A DNA stretch of 64,000 bases from UBA1941 sp046329555 (GCA_046329555.1 JAXLUK010000005.1:186001-250000), one strand, 5' to 3'. Shown: positions 43,884 to 52,995, counted from the stretch's first letter. The notes: generated by a model not told the origin, from the sequence alone. A program made the numbers and translations.

Positions 43884-45281
43884 TTACAGCTTCAAACTTA
43901 CACTTCCGCCGCTGGTCACCTCAAAATCTTTTTCCACCGAACTGTGAATAGCTTTTGCGCTGCGCGCGCGGTACACTATCTTGTACTTGCCCGGCTGCAG
44001 CCACCACTGCATGGTTTTTTTGTCGTTGCGCAGGCGCTCCAGCGCTTCTAAACCATGCTGGCCGTAATACAGCAGCGCGCCTTCCATTTCCTGCATGCAT
44101 TGCACCTGCAACAGGCCGGGAACCGGCACGACCAATTCGGTGTTTTTTCCCGGCGGAATAGTCAAAGCATGAAACTCAATCCGCGGCAAGGTAAGCAGCG
44201 AAACATCATACGTTCCGGCCAACAACGGTTCCGGACGGTTCATGGTCGATTTCAATAAAATAGTTCCGCTATCGGGCCGGTGAATCAACACAGGAATGTC
44301 TTCAGGAAGAAAATTTTTCGGCAACACCCCGCTGTACATCGGCAACAGCGTGCCACGTGCGGCATCGGCAACAAGGCGGTTGTGTTCATTTTTCTTCAAC
44401 ACAATATCGCGAATCACCAGCGGCGGCGTGGTGTGCACCGTAAGCTGGTACGTAAACAGGGGCGATAACGTCATCGTATCCGGCAGTCCATACGCATTCA
44501 AGGTGTGGAAGCACCGGTACTTCACCACGCCCGTACGGGCATCGCTGAACGTGAGCGGCACCGCGGTTTCCAGCGGTTTTCCAAATTCATTATTTAAATC
44601 CACCTGCACCGTAGTTTTAGCAATAGCTTCGTTCACGATGCGGTCGAGCTGCTCAGTAAATTCAGCCCCCGAATTTACATTCACCAAATCGCCTACGCAT
44701 TGAAAATTGGCTTCGGCGCGGGCGTTTAATTGCAAGCCAATCACAAATGGTTTGAGAATAATACCGCGCTGTTGTAACAATAAACTGGCAGCGCACACAT
44801 CGCCCTCGCAGGCTTCTTCACCATCCGTAATTAAAATCAAAATATTTCGCGATTCGTCGGCGCCAAAATCACCGGCTGCTTTTTCCAGCGCATAAGCAAT
44901 AGGCGTAATGCCTTTTGGTTTCAGCGTTTTCAGTTTCGATAAAAACCGCTCGGCATTATTTTTCCCAATCGGAATTTCCAGTCGCGTGTCCTTGCAATTG
45001 TGTTCCGATTCATCGTATAAATCGCCAAAGGCGCGCAAGCCTGTTACCACATTCGGAATCTTACAGATACTGTCGGAAATTTGCGCAATGGTATTGATGG
45101 CCGTTTCCCACTTGGTGGCGCCATCCCAGTTTTTCTTCATGCTGAACGACGCATCCAGCACGTACAAAATTTTGGTGGTTTGCGCGAAGGTGGAAGTGCT
45201 GAACAACAGCAACCACAGCAACCAATACCGGTAAGCGCGGCGGCCTGTTGCCGGTGAGAGATGGATTTTTTTCGCGCTCAT
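43884..45281 (-). CDS. Secreted VWA-domain protein, tandem copy 2
   Basis: 465 residues. N-terminal signal/anchor (YWLLWLLLFSTSTFAQ), then a von Willebrand A domain with a complete MIDAS: D43-x-S45-x-S47 in LDASFSMKKNW, Thr in GITPIAYALEKAA and Asp in LITDGEEACEGD. After residue ~230 come beta-sandwich-like segments (TVQVDLNNEFGKPLETAVPLTFSDA and three further blocks ending VTSGGSVSLKL). Its start overlaps the stop of the upstream paralogue (ATGA), so the two are co-translated. Role unknown; possibly a periplasmic or surface adhesion or assembly factor. Confidence 0.85.
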   Translation of the reverse strand: MSAKKIHLSPATGRRAYRYWLLWLLLFSTSTFAQTTKILYVLDASFSMKKNWDGATKWETAINTIAQISDSICKIPNVVTGLRAFGDLYDESEHNCKDTRLEIPIGKNNAERFLSKLKTLKPKGITPIAYALEKAAGDFGADESRNILILITDGEEACEGDVCAASLLLQQRGIILKPFVIGLQLNARAEANFQCVGDLVNVNSGAEFTEQLDRIVNEAIAKTTVQVDLNNEFGKPLETAVPLTFSDARTGVVKYRCFHTLNAYGLPDTMTLSPLFTYQLTVHTTPPLVIRDIVLKKNEHNRLVADAARGTLLPMYSGVLPKNFLPEDIPVLIHRPDSGTILLKSTMNRPEPLLAGTYDVSLLTLPRIEFHALTIPPGKNTELVVPVPGLLQVQCMQEMEGALLYYGQHGLEALERLRNDKKTMQWWLQPGKYKIVYRARSAKAIHSSVEKDFEVTSGGSVSLKL

Positions 45282-46624
45282 AAGTCAAGCACACTGGTTT
45301 TATTTTCTTCCATCACCACCGTGGTGGATTTTGATGATTCGGCATGTTGGGCGTTTAGCGGTTGGGTGAGCACCACATAAGTGCCCGGTTGCAGGCGGCA
45401 CGATATACCGGCTTGACCAACTTCAGCTCGGTATTCCAGCGTTTCGCCTGATGCGCCCTGATGAAGAATGGCCAATCGCGCTTTTTCGCGCGAGGTAATC
45501 AGCAGCGTGCCGAAGGCGGGCATCGTCCATTCGTTGGCCAGCGGTTGCGTGAAAAGGGTATCGGCAATAGGCGTGGTCAGCACCTGCACCCGAAGCGGCG
45601 AGGCGGCATACTGCTCGGTTTCGTTCCTACTTTGTGTTTTGATGATGTTCGATTGGCGCACCACTACGCGCGCATCGTTTTTTGTTCCCGGCAAGATGGG
45701 CGCATTCACGCGAACAGGAGTCAGAAAGGCGGGCAAGGCCAGTACGTTATTTTTTCCAGGGTCAATGGTAATGTCATTTTTTTGCAAGGCAGGAAATGTA
45801 TGCACGGTAAGCTGGTACGTTCCGGTAGGATTCATCCAAATGGTATCGCTCACCACGGGCGCGCGATGCGTCTGCACCAGATTATACAACGGCTGATGCG
45901 AGTAGGCATCGGCAAACGTCATCGGCACATTGGTGATGCTGTTGGTTTCTTGTCGGTCAACCAGATGCACCTGCACCGTGGTATTGTCGAGCGTTCGGCG
46001 CACCAGGGCGCCCACCGCCTGCTGTACTTCGTTGGCCGAATGCGTATTGATGAACGTGCCCACACATTGAAAGTGTGCGGTTAGTGCTTCGGGCACATCT
46101 ACGCCAATGATGAACGGTTTTAGTGCAATGCGTTTTTCGCTCAGGCGCTGCGCGGCCACACACGGATCGCCCTCGCAGTTTTCGTTGCCATCGGTAATCA
46201 GGATGATGGCGTTTAGCGCTGTGCTGTCGGCCAAAAAATCTTTGGCGCCTTCGGCAATGCTATAGGCAATGGGCGTCATGCCTTGCGGAACAAGCCGGGA
46301 GGTGGCGGCTTTAAAGGCTGGACCATTTTGTTTGCCGAAAGGGATAAGCAGTTTTGAGTCGGTACAGTTTTTCTGGTTTTTCGGGAATTGCGCGCCGAAC
46401 ACCCGCAAGGCGAATTGTACGCGGCCCGTGCGCTCGAAAGAATCGACCAGATGGTACAGCGTGTTTCGGGCCACTTCGAAGCGCGATTGGCCCTGCCAGG
46501 AGGCCGCCATGCTACCCGAAGCATCCAGGATGAAGAGGATATGTTGTTGTTGCGGATGGAACGGTTGCGCCGGAAGGGCAACACGCAACAGCAGGAACCA
46601 ACCAAGCAGCCAACGCATCTGCAT
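45278..46624 (-). CDS. Secreted VWA-domain protein, tandem copy 1
   Basis: 448 residues. Signal peptide MQMRWLLGWFLLLRVALPAQ, then a VWA domain with MIDAS D34-x-S36-x-S38 (LDASGSM), GMTPIAYSIAEGA and LITDGNENCEGD. The region after ~230 parallels copy 2 block by block (TVQVHLVDRQETNSITNVPMTFADA; TYQLTVHTFPAL), so the pair arose by duplication but has diverged widely. Promoter element TAGCTTCG lies 5 nt before the ATG. The conserved CEGDxC pair after the MIDAS may form a disulfide. Confidence 0.85.
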   Translation of the reverse strand: MQMRWLLGWFLLLRVALPAQPFHPQQQHILFILDASGSMAASWQGQSRFEVARNTLYHLVDSFERTGRVQFALRVFGAQFPKNQKNCTDSKLLIPFGKQNGPAFKAATSRLVPQGMTPIAYSIAEGAKDFLADSTALNAIILITDGNENCEGDPCVAAQRLSEKRIALKPFIIGVDVPEALTAHFQCVGTFINTHSANEVQQAVGALVRRTLDNTTVQVHLVDRQETNSITNVPMTFADAYSHQPLYNLVQTHRAPVVSDTIWMNPTGTYQLTVHTFPALQKNDITIDPGKNNVLALPAFLTPVRVNAPILPGTKNDARVVVRQSNIIKTQSRNETEQYAASPLRVQVLTTPIADTLFTQPLANEWTMPAFGTLLITSREKARLAILHQGASGETLEYRAEVGQAGISCRLQPGTYVVLTQPLNAQHAESSKSTTVVMEENKTSVLDL

Positions 46625-46629
46625 AATAA

Positions 46630-46637
46630 CGAAGCTA
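46630..46637 (-). promoter_or_regulatory. Promoter -7 element TAGCTTCG, 5 nt from start
   Basis: TAnnTTCG on the minus strand, followed by TTATT and the ATG at 46624 of the first VWA gene. Confidence 0.5.
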
Positions 46638-46676
46638 AGGAATTGTAAATTGTAGTAAAGAGCAGATCAGGATTAT

Positions 46677-46984
46677 TTTGGCGTGCCCCCTCCACCCGCA
46701 AGGAAGTATGCGCCTGGTGCAAGGGCAACGCTAATGCGGGTTTCGGGGTCGCGCCCTCTGCTCCCAAGGTTTTTGGCCGCGCATTGTTTCTGCAAGAATT
46801 GCGGCGGCATCAAAATGAGCGTAAAAAGAAGCCGGCGTTTTTTTTTGGAGCCGGCACAGCTCATTTTCTTCTGGCCGGGTGAAGGCCAAAAACGCTTTCC
46901 GCGTCGGTCGCTCACGCTCGGCGCAAGGTGGGGAAGGGTAGTGCGGCCAGGCGAAGATGCGCGTTCCAATTCGCGCGTTGGCAC
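46677..46984. repeat. GC-rich interspersed element, inverted copy
   Basis: Begins at GGCGTGCCCCCTCC, the reverse complement of the edge at 41163-41176. It contains a nested hairpin at 46812-46867: AAAATGAGC pairs with GCTCATTTT outside, and GCCGGC with GCCGGC inside, around a ten-T stretch. Frames on both strands appear noncoding. Confidence 0.5.
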
Positions 46985-46989
46985 GTGAT

Positions 46990-48187
46990 AAATGGATAAA
47001 AATCCCGAAGGGATGAAATGATTATGGGGAATAATGTCACCCCTTCGGGGTTCATGATTTCACGATGTGGTGTTGCTACAAATATGCCAACCCTTCGGGT
47101 TTGGTTGGGCGCAGGTGTGCTCCATCTGGTTCAGTGATAAACGAGAGATGGATAAAAATCCCGAAGGGATGAAATAGTTGTAGCTGCGGAAATGGTGCGG
47201 AATCCAATCCCGAAGGGATGATAGGATCAGGAAGATTTTCGGGAATAATGTCACCCCTTCGGGGTTTATTATTTCACGATGCGGTGTTGCTACAAATATG
47301 CCAACCCTTCGGGTTTAGTTGGGCGCGGATGCGCCTTATCTGGTTCAGTGATAAACGATATATGGATAAAAATCCCGAAGCGATGAAATTGTTGTAGCTG
47401 CGAAAAAGGTGCGGAATCCAATCCCGAAGGGATGATAGGATAAGGAAGATTTTCGGGAATAATGTCACCCCTTCGGGGGTCATGATTTCACGATGTGGTG
47501 TTGCTACAAGTATGCCAACCCTTCGGGTTTAGTTGGGCGCGGATGCGCCTTATCTGGTTCAGTGATAAACGATATATGGATAAAAATCCCGAAGCGATGA
47601 AATTGTTGTAGCTGCGAAAAAGGTGCGGAATCCAATCCCGAAGGGATGATAGGATAAGGAAGATTTTCGGGAATAATGTCACCCCTTCGGGGGTCATGAT
47701 TTCACGATGTGGTGTTGCTACAAGTATGCCAACCCTTCGGGTTTAGTTGGGCGCGGATGCGCCTTATCTGGTTCAGTGATAAACGATATATGGATAAAAA
47801 TCCCGAAGCGATGAAATTGTTGTAGCTGCGAAAAAGGTGCGGAATCCAATCCCGAAGGGATGATAGGATAAGGAAGATTTTCGGGAATAATGTCACCCCT
47901 TCGGGGGTCATGATTTCACGATGTGGTGTTGCTACAAGTATGCCAACCCTTTGGGTTTAGTTGGGCGCGGATGCGCCTTATCTGGTTCAGTGATAAACGA
48001 TATATGGATAAAAATCCCGAAGGGATGAAATAGTTGTAGATGTAGCAGATGGCGCAGATACCAATCCCGAAGGGATGATATGATGATTATGGGGAATAAT
48101 GTCACCCCTTCGGGGTTTATTATTTCACGATGTGGTGTTGCTACAAGTATGCCAACCCTTCGGGTTTGGTTGGGCGTAGGCATGCTC
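46990..48187. repeat. 214-bp tandem repeat array with four small palindromes per unit
   Basis: The anchor CACGAT recurs at 47061, 47275, 47489, 47703, 47917 and 48126: four spacings of 214 bp and one of 209. Units from 47489 to 47916 are almost identical. Each unit has four 13-bp palindromes with TTC or GAA centres, e.g. AACCC-TTC-GGGTT (47089-47101), ATCCC-GAA-GGGAT (47158-47170 and 47207-47219) and ACCCC-TTC-GGGGT (47253-47265). Three middle units share a change (GAAGCGAT) that breaks one palindrome. The 69-codon minus-strand frames repeat because the DNA does, and are not taken as genes. Confidence 0.9.
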
Positions 48188-48393
48188 TAAAACTGGCCCT
48201 TGCTTTGTTACTATCTCCTAAAGCAAAACTGTAGTGTGTGGCCAGCATTGGCCAAAGGATATTTTGATGAAGCGGCGACTATCGAAAAGAGCGTCGAGCG
48301 GCCGGGATGGTAGTGGAGCGAGCGTAGCGAGCTGTGCGGAACGAAGTGGAGCACCGCAGCGATAGCGGAGCCACGAACAGCCCGTAAGCCGCC
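48188..48393. other. Intergenic stretch with GC-rich AGCGAG-type words
   Basis: No gene seen. It holds an inverted repeat TGGCCA-GCAT-TGGCCA (48239-48254) and, from about 48270, a GC-rich segment with GGAGCGAGCGTAGCGAGC and GTGCGG/CCGCA pairs, similar in style to the other GC-rich blocks. Confidence 0.4.
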
Positions 48394-49059
48394 CTAATAA
48401 TTCAAAAATCGCATGAGGGCGTCGTAACGATCTTTCACGTCTTCGGTGTAGTTTACTTCGTTGTACACGCCGCTTACTACATAATCGTAACGCTCAAAGG
48501 CCGCCACAATGGGCGATAAATCCTGTAAATTAATTTTCAACGTCACCAGCGTCTTGCCCGAATGTTGGTTGGTTTTGGAATAGGCCGATAACACTTGTCC
48601 GTTGTTCTCCTCCACAATCCTGCACATTTCCGATAGCTGGTAATCTACCGGCGCTACTTCTACTTCAATCAGGCTGCCTTCCTGCATCACGCCGTTTAAA
48701 TCGGCAAAGGCCTTTAAGCAACTTTCAGCCGATATCATGCCGATGTACGCTTCGCTCTCATCGTGTAGCACGGGTACCACCTTCACACTGTAGGCTACGG
48801 CAGCGCGCATCACCTCTAACAGGTGTGCGCTGGCATGGGTGTACACGCGCTTGGGTGCTGTGAAAAAACTGCCGAGGGTGGCACTCATATCGGGCATGGA
48901 AAAAATATCTTCCATGGCAATGAGTCCGACAAACTTCTCGCCATCTACCAGGGGCATCTGGTTGGCCATATAATCATGCATCAACAACACGGCCTGCTCT
49001 CCGGTAGTTTGTACCGTAAGGGGCTTGATGACATCCGAAACCAAATCGCGCGCGAACAT
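48394..49059 (-). CDS. CBS-pair protein with C-terminal ACT-like domain
   Basis: 221 residues. Two CBS motifs (VIKPLTVQTTGEQAVLLMHDYMANQMPLVDGEKFVGLIAMEDI; VYTHASAHLLEVMRAAVAYSVKVVPVLHDESEAYIGMISAES) that usually bind adenine nucleotides, then an ACT-like ligand-binding fold (~130-205: SLIEVEVAPVDYQLSEMCRIVEENNGQVLSAY). Architecture as in AcuB-type regulators. Probably an energy- or metabolite-sensing regulatory protein; target unknown. Followed downstream by the repeat array. Confidence 0.8.
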   Translation of the reverse strand: MFARDLVSDVIKPLTVQTTGEQAVLLMHDYMANQMPLVDGEKFVGLIAMEDIFSMPDMSATLGSFFTAPKRVYTHASAHLLEVMRAAVAYSVKVVPVLHDESEAYIGMISAESCLKAFADLNGVMQEGSLIEVEVAPVDYQLSEMCRIVEENNGQVLSAYSKTNQHSGKTLVTLKINLQDLSPIVAAFERYDYVVSGVYNEVNYTEDVKDRYDALMRFLNY

Positions 49060-49125
49060 GCTTTTCTATTAAACGCTTTTGTTACTGAATAAGACGAAAT
49101 TGAACGAAAAAAGATGCGTCTCCAA

Positions 49126-49890
49126 TTACTTAGACAAAATCCGTTCCAAAAAGTTGTCCATGATGGTATTGAACGCTGCGGGCTGCTCCATCATGGGTGC
49201 ATGACAACATTCATTGAGGATGTGGAGCTCTGAATTTTTCAAGAGCTTTTTAAACTCTTCTCCTACAAAGGGCGGTGTAATGGTATCGTTGGCGCCCCAG
49301 ATGAGGTTGCAGGGCACCTGGATGTGTTCAATTTCTTCGCGCATGTTGTGGCGCACGGCTGACTTGGCCAGAAACACAATGCGGATGGCCTTTTCGCGGT
49401 TGTTGACGATTTCATAGACTTCGTCAACCAGCTCTTTATCGGCCAATGCGGGATTATAAAATGTCTCGGCGGTTTTTTTGCGGATGTATTCGTAATCGCT
49501 CTTCTTGGGATACTGATCGCCGAGTGAACTTTCAAACAAACCGGAACTGGCGGTAAGGGTGAGTGAGCGCACTTTTTCCTGGCGGCGGAGGGTGTACACA
49601 ATACCGATATGTCCGCCCAGGGAATTGCCGATGAGGTTGAGTTGGTTGTAGTTTTTATGGGCAATGAATTGATCGATATGATCTACCATGCCGGTTACGG
49701 AGGTTTGATCGAGGGGCAGGCGGTAGAGGGGCAGAATGGGAATGACCACCTTGTAGCGGTCTTTAAAATGGTTGATGGTATCGGCGAAGTTCGACAGGGC
49801 GCCGAACAGGCCGTGCAGCAGGAGAATTACTTCTCCTTCGCCTTCTTCAACATATTGAAATTCACCTTCGGTACGTACCTGAAACTGCAT
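49126..49890 (-). CDS. Alpha/beta hydrolase
   Basis: 254 residues, cytoplasmic. LLLHGLFGALSNF is the oxyanion loop, GNSLGGH the nucleophile elbow, WGANDTITP carries the acid and ECCHAPM the catalytic His. Overall similar to the MhpC/YbfF group of C-C bond hydrolases or esterases. No substrate can be assigned. The CBS-ACT gene lies downstream in the same direction, 66 nt away. Confidence 0.85.
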   Translation of the reverse strand: MQFQVRTEGEFQYVEEGEGEVILLLHGLFGALSNFADTINHFKDRYKVVIPILPLYRLPLDQTSVTGMVDHIDQFIAHKNYNQLNLIGNSLGGHIGIVYTLRRQEKVRSLTLTASSGLFESSLGDQYPKKSDYEYIRKKTAETFYNPALADKELVDEVYEIVNNREKAIRIVFLAKSAVRHNMREEIEHIQVPCNLIWGANDTITPPFVGEEFKKLLKNSELHILNECCHAPMMEQPAAFNTIMDNFLERILSK

Positions 49891-49940
49891 TGAGCGTAAA
49901 AGTAATTTTTTATAGTAAAAGGAAAATGGGAAAGCGGTTG

Positions 49941-50127
49941 TTTACACCTAGAGGGGGTTTGCACGCAAAAGGGGTTTACAAGCGAAGGGGATACACGCAA
50001 AGGACGCAAAGATTATACACGCAAAGAACGCAAAGATTTACGCAAAGACCGCAAAGGGGTTTACACGCAAAGACCGCAGAGGTTTACACGCAAAGAACGC
50101 AAAGATTTACGCAAAGGGCGCTGAGGG
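49941..50127. repeat. Imperfect ACGCAAAG tandem repeat
   Basis: About ten copies of the word CGCAAAG or close variants, mostly in pairs as ACGCAAAGaACGCAAAGatt, with TTTACACGC linkers. It lies between the divergent hydrolase start (49890) and the convergent end of the ABC-F gene (50160). The 259-codon plus-strand frame across it translates as a basic repeat and then antisense of the ABC-F gene, so it is not real. Confidence 0.75.
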
Positions 50128-50159
50128 GATGGAAGTGGGGGGCGGGTCGATATTTTGTT

Positions 50160-52052
50160 TTACCCGGCTTTATCGCTCAATTCCAGCCAGCGAAGTTCTT
50201 TTTCCTCCAGCAGCCGGCCGATTTCGCCGATGCGGTGCGCCAGTTTTTGCAGCTCGTCGTAGGGCGCATCGCCCGAAGCAATTTTCATATTGATATCATC
50301 GCGCTCCTTTTCCAGTTGGGGCATTTCTTTTTCCAGTTGCTCGAACTCCAGCCGCTCTTTGTAGCTGAGTTTTTTGGGCTGCGCCGCAGGTGCCGCAACT
50401 ACCGGTGCCGCCGCAACTTCAGGCGCAGAGCTGGCAAAATTATCTGCCAGCGTATCGTTCTTCTTCTGCATCCGGTACAAGGTGTAATTACCCGGGAAAT
50501 CGCGCACCACGCCCTCGCCTTCAAAAACAAAAAGGTGATCTACCAACTTATCCATGAAGTAGCGGTCGTGCGACACAATCAATACACAACCCTGATAGGC
50601 ACTCAAAAATTCCTCCAGCACCTGCAATGTCACCAGATCGAGGTCGTTGGTGGGCTCGTCGAGTATTAAAAAGTTGGGATTGTTGAAGAGAATCGACAAC
50701 AGTTGCAATCGCTTTTTTTCACCGCCACTGAGTTTTGAAATGAAGGTGAATTGTTGTTCCGGCGGAAACTGGAACAACTGTAAAAACTGCGCGGCCGATA
50801 CCTTGGTGCCATCGGCCAGCGGGAAATTGTCGGCAATGTCGCGTACATATTCAATTACGCGCTTGTCTTCCTTCCATTGTAATCCTTTCTGATCAAAATA
50901 ACCAAACACCACGGTTTCACCAGGATTAATTTTTCCGGAATCGGCTTGTTCTAATCCTAACAAGATATTGAGAAACGTAGTTTTACCTACGCCATTTCTA
51001 CCAATAATGCCGATACGATCGCCGCGTTTGAAGGTGTAATCGAAACCTTTCAGAATCACTTTCTCGCCATAGCTTTTATTCAGCTTTTTGAGTTCCAGAA
51101 TTTTGCCGCCTAAACGACTCATCTTCACTTGTAATTCCAGTTCTAGTTCTTTCTTGCCGGAATTGGCTTTCTTTTCTAATTCGTAGAACGCATCGATGCG
51201 CGATTTTGATTTGGTGGTGCGCGCCTTGGGCTGTTTGCGCATCCATTCCAACTCTTTGCGCAATAGGTTGCGCGCTTTGTCCTGACTGCTGGAAGCCGCT
51301 ATTTCGCGGGCTTCTTTCTTTTCCAGGAAGAATTCGTAATCGCCTTCGTAAGAAAACACTTCGGTAGGTGTGAGTTCTAAAATTTCGTTGCAGACGCTGT
51401 CCAGAAAGAAGCGGTCGTGTGTTACCAGCAGCAGCGTCACTTTTGAATCGCTGAGATAGTTTTCCAGCCACTCAATCATGTCGAAATCCAGGTGGTTGGT
51501 GGGCTCATCGAGTATGAGCAATTTCCGGCCTTGATCAAATTCAACATCAATCAGCGTTTTGGCTAGTGCCAGTCGTTTTTTTTGTCCGCCTGAAAGCAGC
51601 GAAGCCGGTTGGTTGAGGCGGTCTATTTTGAGACGGCCCAGAATTTGGTTCACCTTGCTTTCAAAATCCCAGCCGTTCAGTTCATCCATGCGGCCCATGG
51701 CGTTGGTGAGTTTATCGGCATCGGGATGTTCTTCCTGCAACAACACTTCGTATTCTTTCACGGCTTCAATCACCGGGTGGCGGTGTTCCAGAATATTTTC
51801 GATAACGGTTTTATTAGGGTCGAATTCAGGTTCCTGATCCAGGAAGCAAACGCGCACATCTTTGTGTACCCATACGGTTCCGGTTTCGGCGGTGTCGCGA
51901 CCGGCGATGATATTGAGTAAAGTAGATTTGCCGGCGCCGTTGCGGGCGATGAGGCCGGCTTTATCGCCTTCGGATAAGTGAAAGGTAATACCCTGAAAGA
52001 CTGGCTTTTCACCAAATTGTTTGGTCAGGTTTTCTACCGTCAGATAATGCAT
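50160..52052 (-). CDS. ABC-F ATPase, Uup type
   Basis: 630 residues from the ATG at 52052 (MHYLTVENLTKQFGEKPVF); the frame runs 39 codons further upstream, but that part is unlike the family. Two ABC domains with Walker A LIARNGAGKSTLLN and IIGRNGVGKTTFLN, signatures LLSGGQKKRLALAKT and KLSGGEKKRLQLL, and Walker B LLILDEPTNHLDF and FLILDEPTNDLDL, joined by a charged linker. An Ala-rich spacer and C-terminal coiled coil (EQLEKEMPQLEKERDDIN ... ELRWLELSDKAG) identify the Uup branch. Acts on ribosomes or DNA structure; no membrane part. A TATCATTG element lies 4 nt before the start. Confidence 0.93.
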   Translation of the reverse strand: MHYLTVENLTKQFGEKPVFQGITFHLSEGDKAGLIARNGAGKSTLLNIIAGRDTAETGTVWVHKDVRVCFLDQEPEFDPNKTVIENILEHRHPVIEAVKEYEVLLQEEHPDADKLTNAMGRMDELNGWDFESKVNQILGRLKIDRLNQPASLLSGGQKKRLALAKTLIDVEFDQGRKLLILDEPTNHLDFDMIEWLENYLSDSKVTLLLVTHDRFFLDSVCNEILELTPTEVFSYEGDYEFFLEKKEAREIAASSSQDKARNLLRKELEWMRKQPKARTTKSKSRIDAFYELEKKANSGKKELELELQVKMSRLGGKILELKKLNKSYGEKVILKGFDYTFKRGDRIGIIGRNGVGKTTFLNILLGLEQADSGKINPGETVVFGYFDQKGLQWKEDKRVIEYVRDIADNFPLADGTKVSAAQFLQLFQFPPEQQFTFISKLSGGEKKRLQLLSILFNNPNFLILDEPTNDLDLVTLQVLEEFLSAYQGCVLIVSHDRYFMDKLVDHLFVFEGEGVVRDFPGNYTLYRMQKKNDTLADNFASSAPEVAAAPVVAAPAAQPKKLSYKERLEFEQLEKEMPQLEKERDDINMKIASGDAPYDELQKLAHRIGEIGRLLEEKELRWLELSDKAG

Positions 52053-52381
52053 GGCGCAATGATACACTAACTTTAGGGCATCTCTATCAATCGATAGAAG
52101 GGAAATGTGCTGCTTCGCCGGCCGGGAAGTGATTATTTGATGAAGAAAAAGCGCGATGTGCGACTTCATGGCCTTTTAGCTAGTGAAATTTTCTTCGAAT
52201 GACGGTTGAATTGGTGTTTCGTGGCGTGCTGGTGTGGTGATATGGTATTACGGTTGAAAGCACTTTTCGCTTAAAACATAGAAGGGTACAAGATTTTAGA
52301 TAGCTAGATGTATGGTATGCTGAAGGTTGCCTTAGTATAACCGCACAGATTTGGAAGTTTGGAAAAAGAAGTTTTTCTTTG
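52053..52381. other. Intergenic region, ABC-F gene to paaR
   Basis: No gene recognised. Features seen: the ABC-F promoter element at 52057-52064 and an inverted repeat TCTATC-AATC-GATAGA at 52083-52098 near the ABC-F start. The rest is AT-rich. TTTG at 52378-52381 could be a -33 element for paaR. Confidence 0.4.
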
Positions 52382-52397
52382 ACTAACGAACGTTAGT
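52382..52397. promoter_or_regulatory. PaaR operator ACTAACG-AA-CGTTAGT
   Basis: A perfect 7-bp inverted repeat with an AA centre, ending 2 nt before the paaR GTG. The core CTAACGAACGTTAG fits the CNAACGNNCGTTNG site recalled for Thermus thermophilus PaaR. Binding here would block transcription and translation start of the whole paa unit. Confidence 0.75.
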
Positions 52398-52399
52398 TA

Positions 52400-52984
52400 G
52401 TGGAAGTAATCAACGGCATATCAGAACGGCGGAAGACGATTTCCAGGGCGGCGCGCAAGCTCTTTAACGAAAAGGGTTTTGCGGGCACCAGCATGCGCGA
52501 TTTGGCGCAGGAAGTGGGTATTCGCGCGGCCAGTCTGTATAATCATGTTGCGGCCAAGGAGGAGCTGTTGCATGAGATTTGTTTTGAAATGGCTGATGCT
52601 TTTTTTGAAGGATTTCAGCAGGCCACGGAAGGGGATAAGCCGGTAAGTAAGAAGTTGCAGCAGGCGATTCAGGCGCATATCAACGTCATCAATAACCACC
52701 CAGATGCGTCGAAAGTGTTTTTTGAAGAATGGATTTTTTTGAAGGAAGAAGATTTGGTGCGGTTTAAAAAGATGCGCAGTCAGTACGAGCGCGGTTTTCG
52801 TCAGTTGCTGGAGAAGGGAATGGAAACCGGCGAGTTTCGCAAAACCAATGTGCGGTTAGGAACGTTTATGATTTTATCGGCACTGAATGCCATTTACGAT
52901 TTAGAGCGGATGAAGGAGCGGTTGAGCGCAGGTGAAGTGGCAGAAGAAATTGGGATGTTATTAATGAAAGGATTAAAAAAGTAA
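52400..52984 (+). CDS. paaR: TetR-family regulator of phenylacetate catabolism
   Basis: 194 residues, GTG start. The N-terminal TetR helix-turn-helix (RRKTISRAARKLFNEKGFAGTSMRDLAQEVGIRAASLYNHVAAKEELLHEI) is followed by an all-helical ligand domain. It is the first gene of paaR-paaABCD with paaA 11 nt downstream. The palindrome touching its start codon matches the PaaR consensus, so it is probably an autoregulated repressor relieved by phenylacetyl-CoA. Confidence 0.85.
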   Translation: MEVINGISERRKTISRAARKLFNEKGFAGTSMRDLAQEVGIRAASLYNHVAAKEELLHEICFEMADAFFEGFQQATEGDKPVSKKLQQAIQAHINVINNHPDASKVFFEEWIFLKEEDLVRFKKMRSQYERGFRQLLEKGMETGEFRKTNVRLGTFMILSALNAIYDLERMKERLSAGEVAEEIGMLLMKGLKK

Positions 52985-52995
52985 ATCATAGCAAT

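Noticed and set aside
45461..46084. 207-codon plus-strand frame
   Set aside because: Fully antisense to the VWA gene, which has clear MIDAS motifs.
47274..48183. Repeated 69-83-codon minus-strand frames in the 214-bp array
   Set aside because: They have no promoters and their sequence simply follows the repeat unit and its palindromes; the DNA-level repeat explains them.
46990..48187. CRISPR array
   Set aside because: The unit is 214 bp with no short repeat/unique spacer alternation, and no cas genes are present.
49890..50669. 259-codon plus-strand frame
   Set aside because: The first part is the ACGCAAAG repeat translated, the rest is antisense to the ABC-F gene.
52053..52399. tRNA or small RNA gene before paaR
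   Set aside because: I looked for cloverleaf arms and a terminator and saw none; only short inverted repeats.
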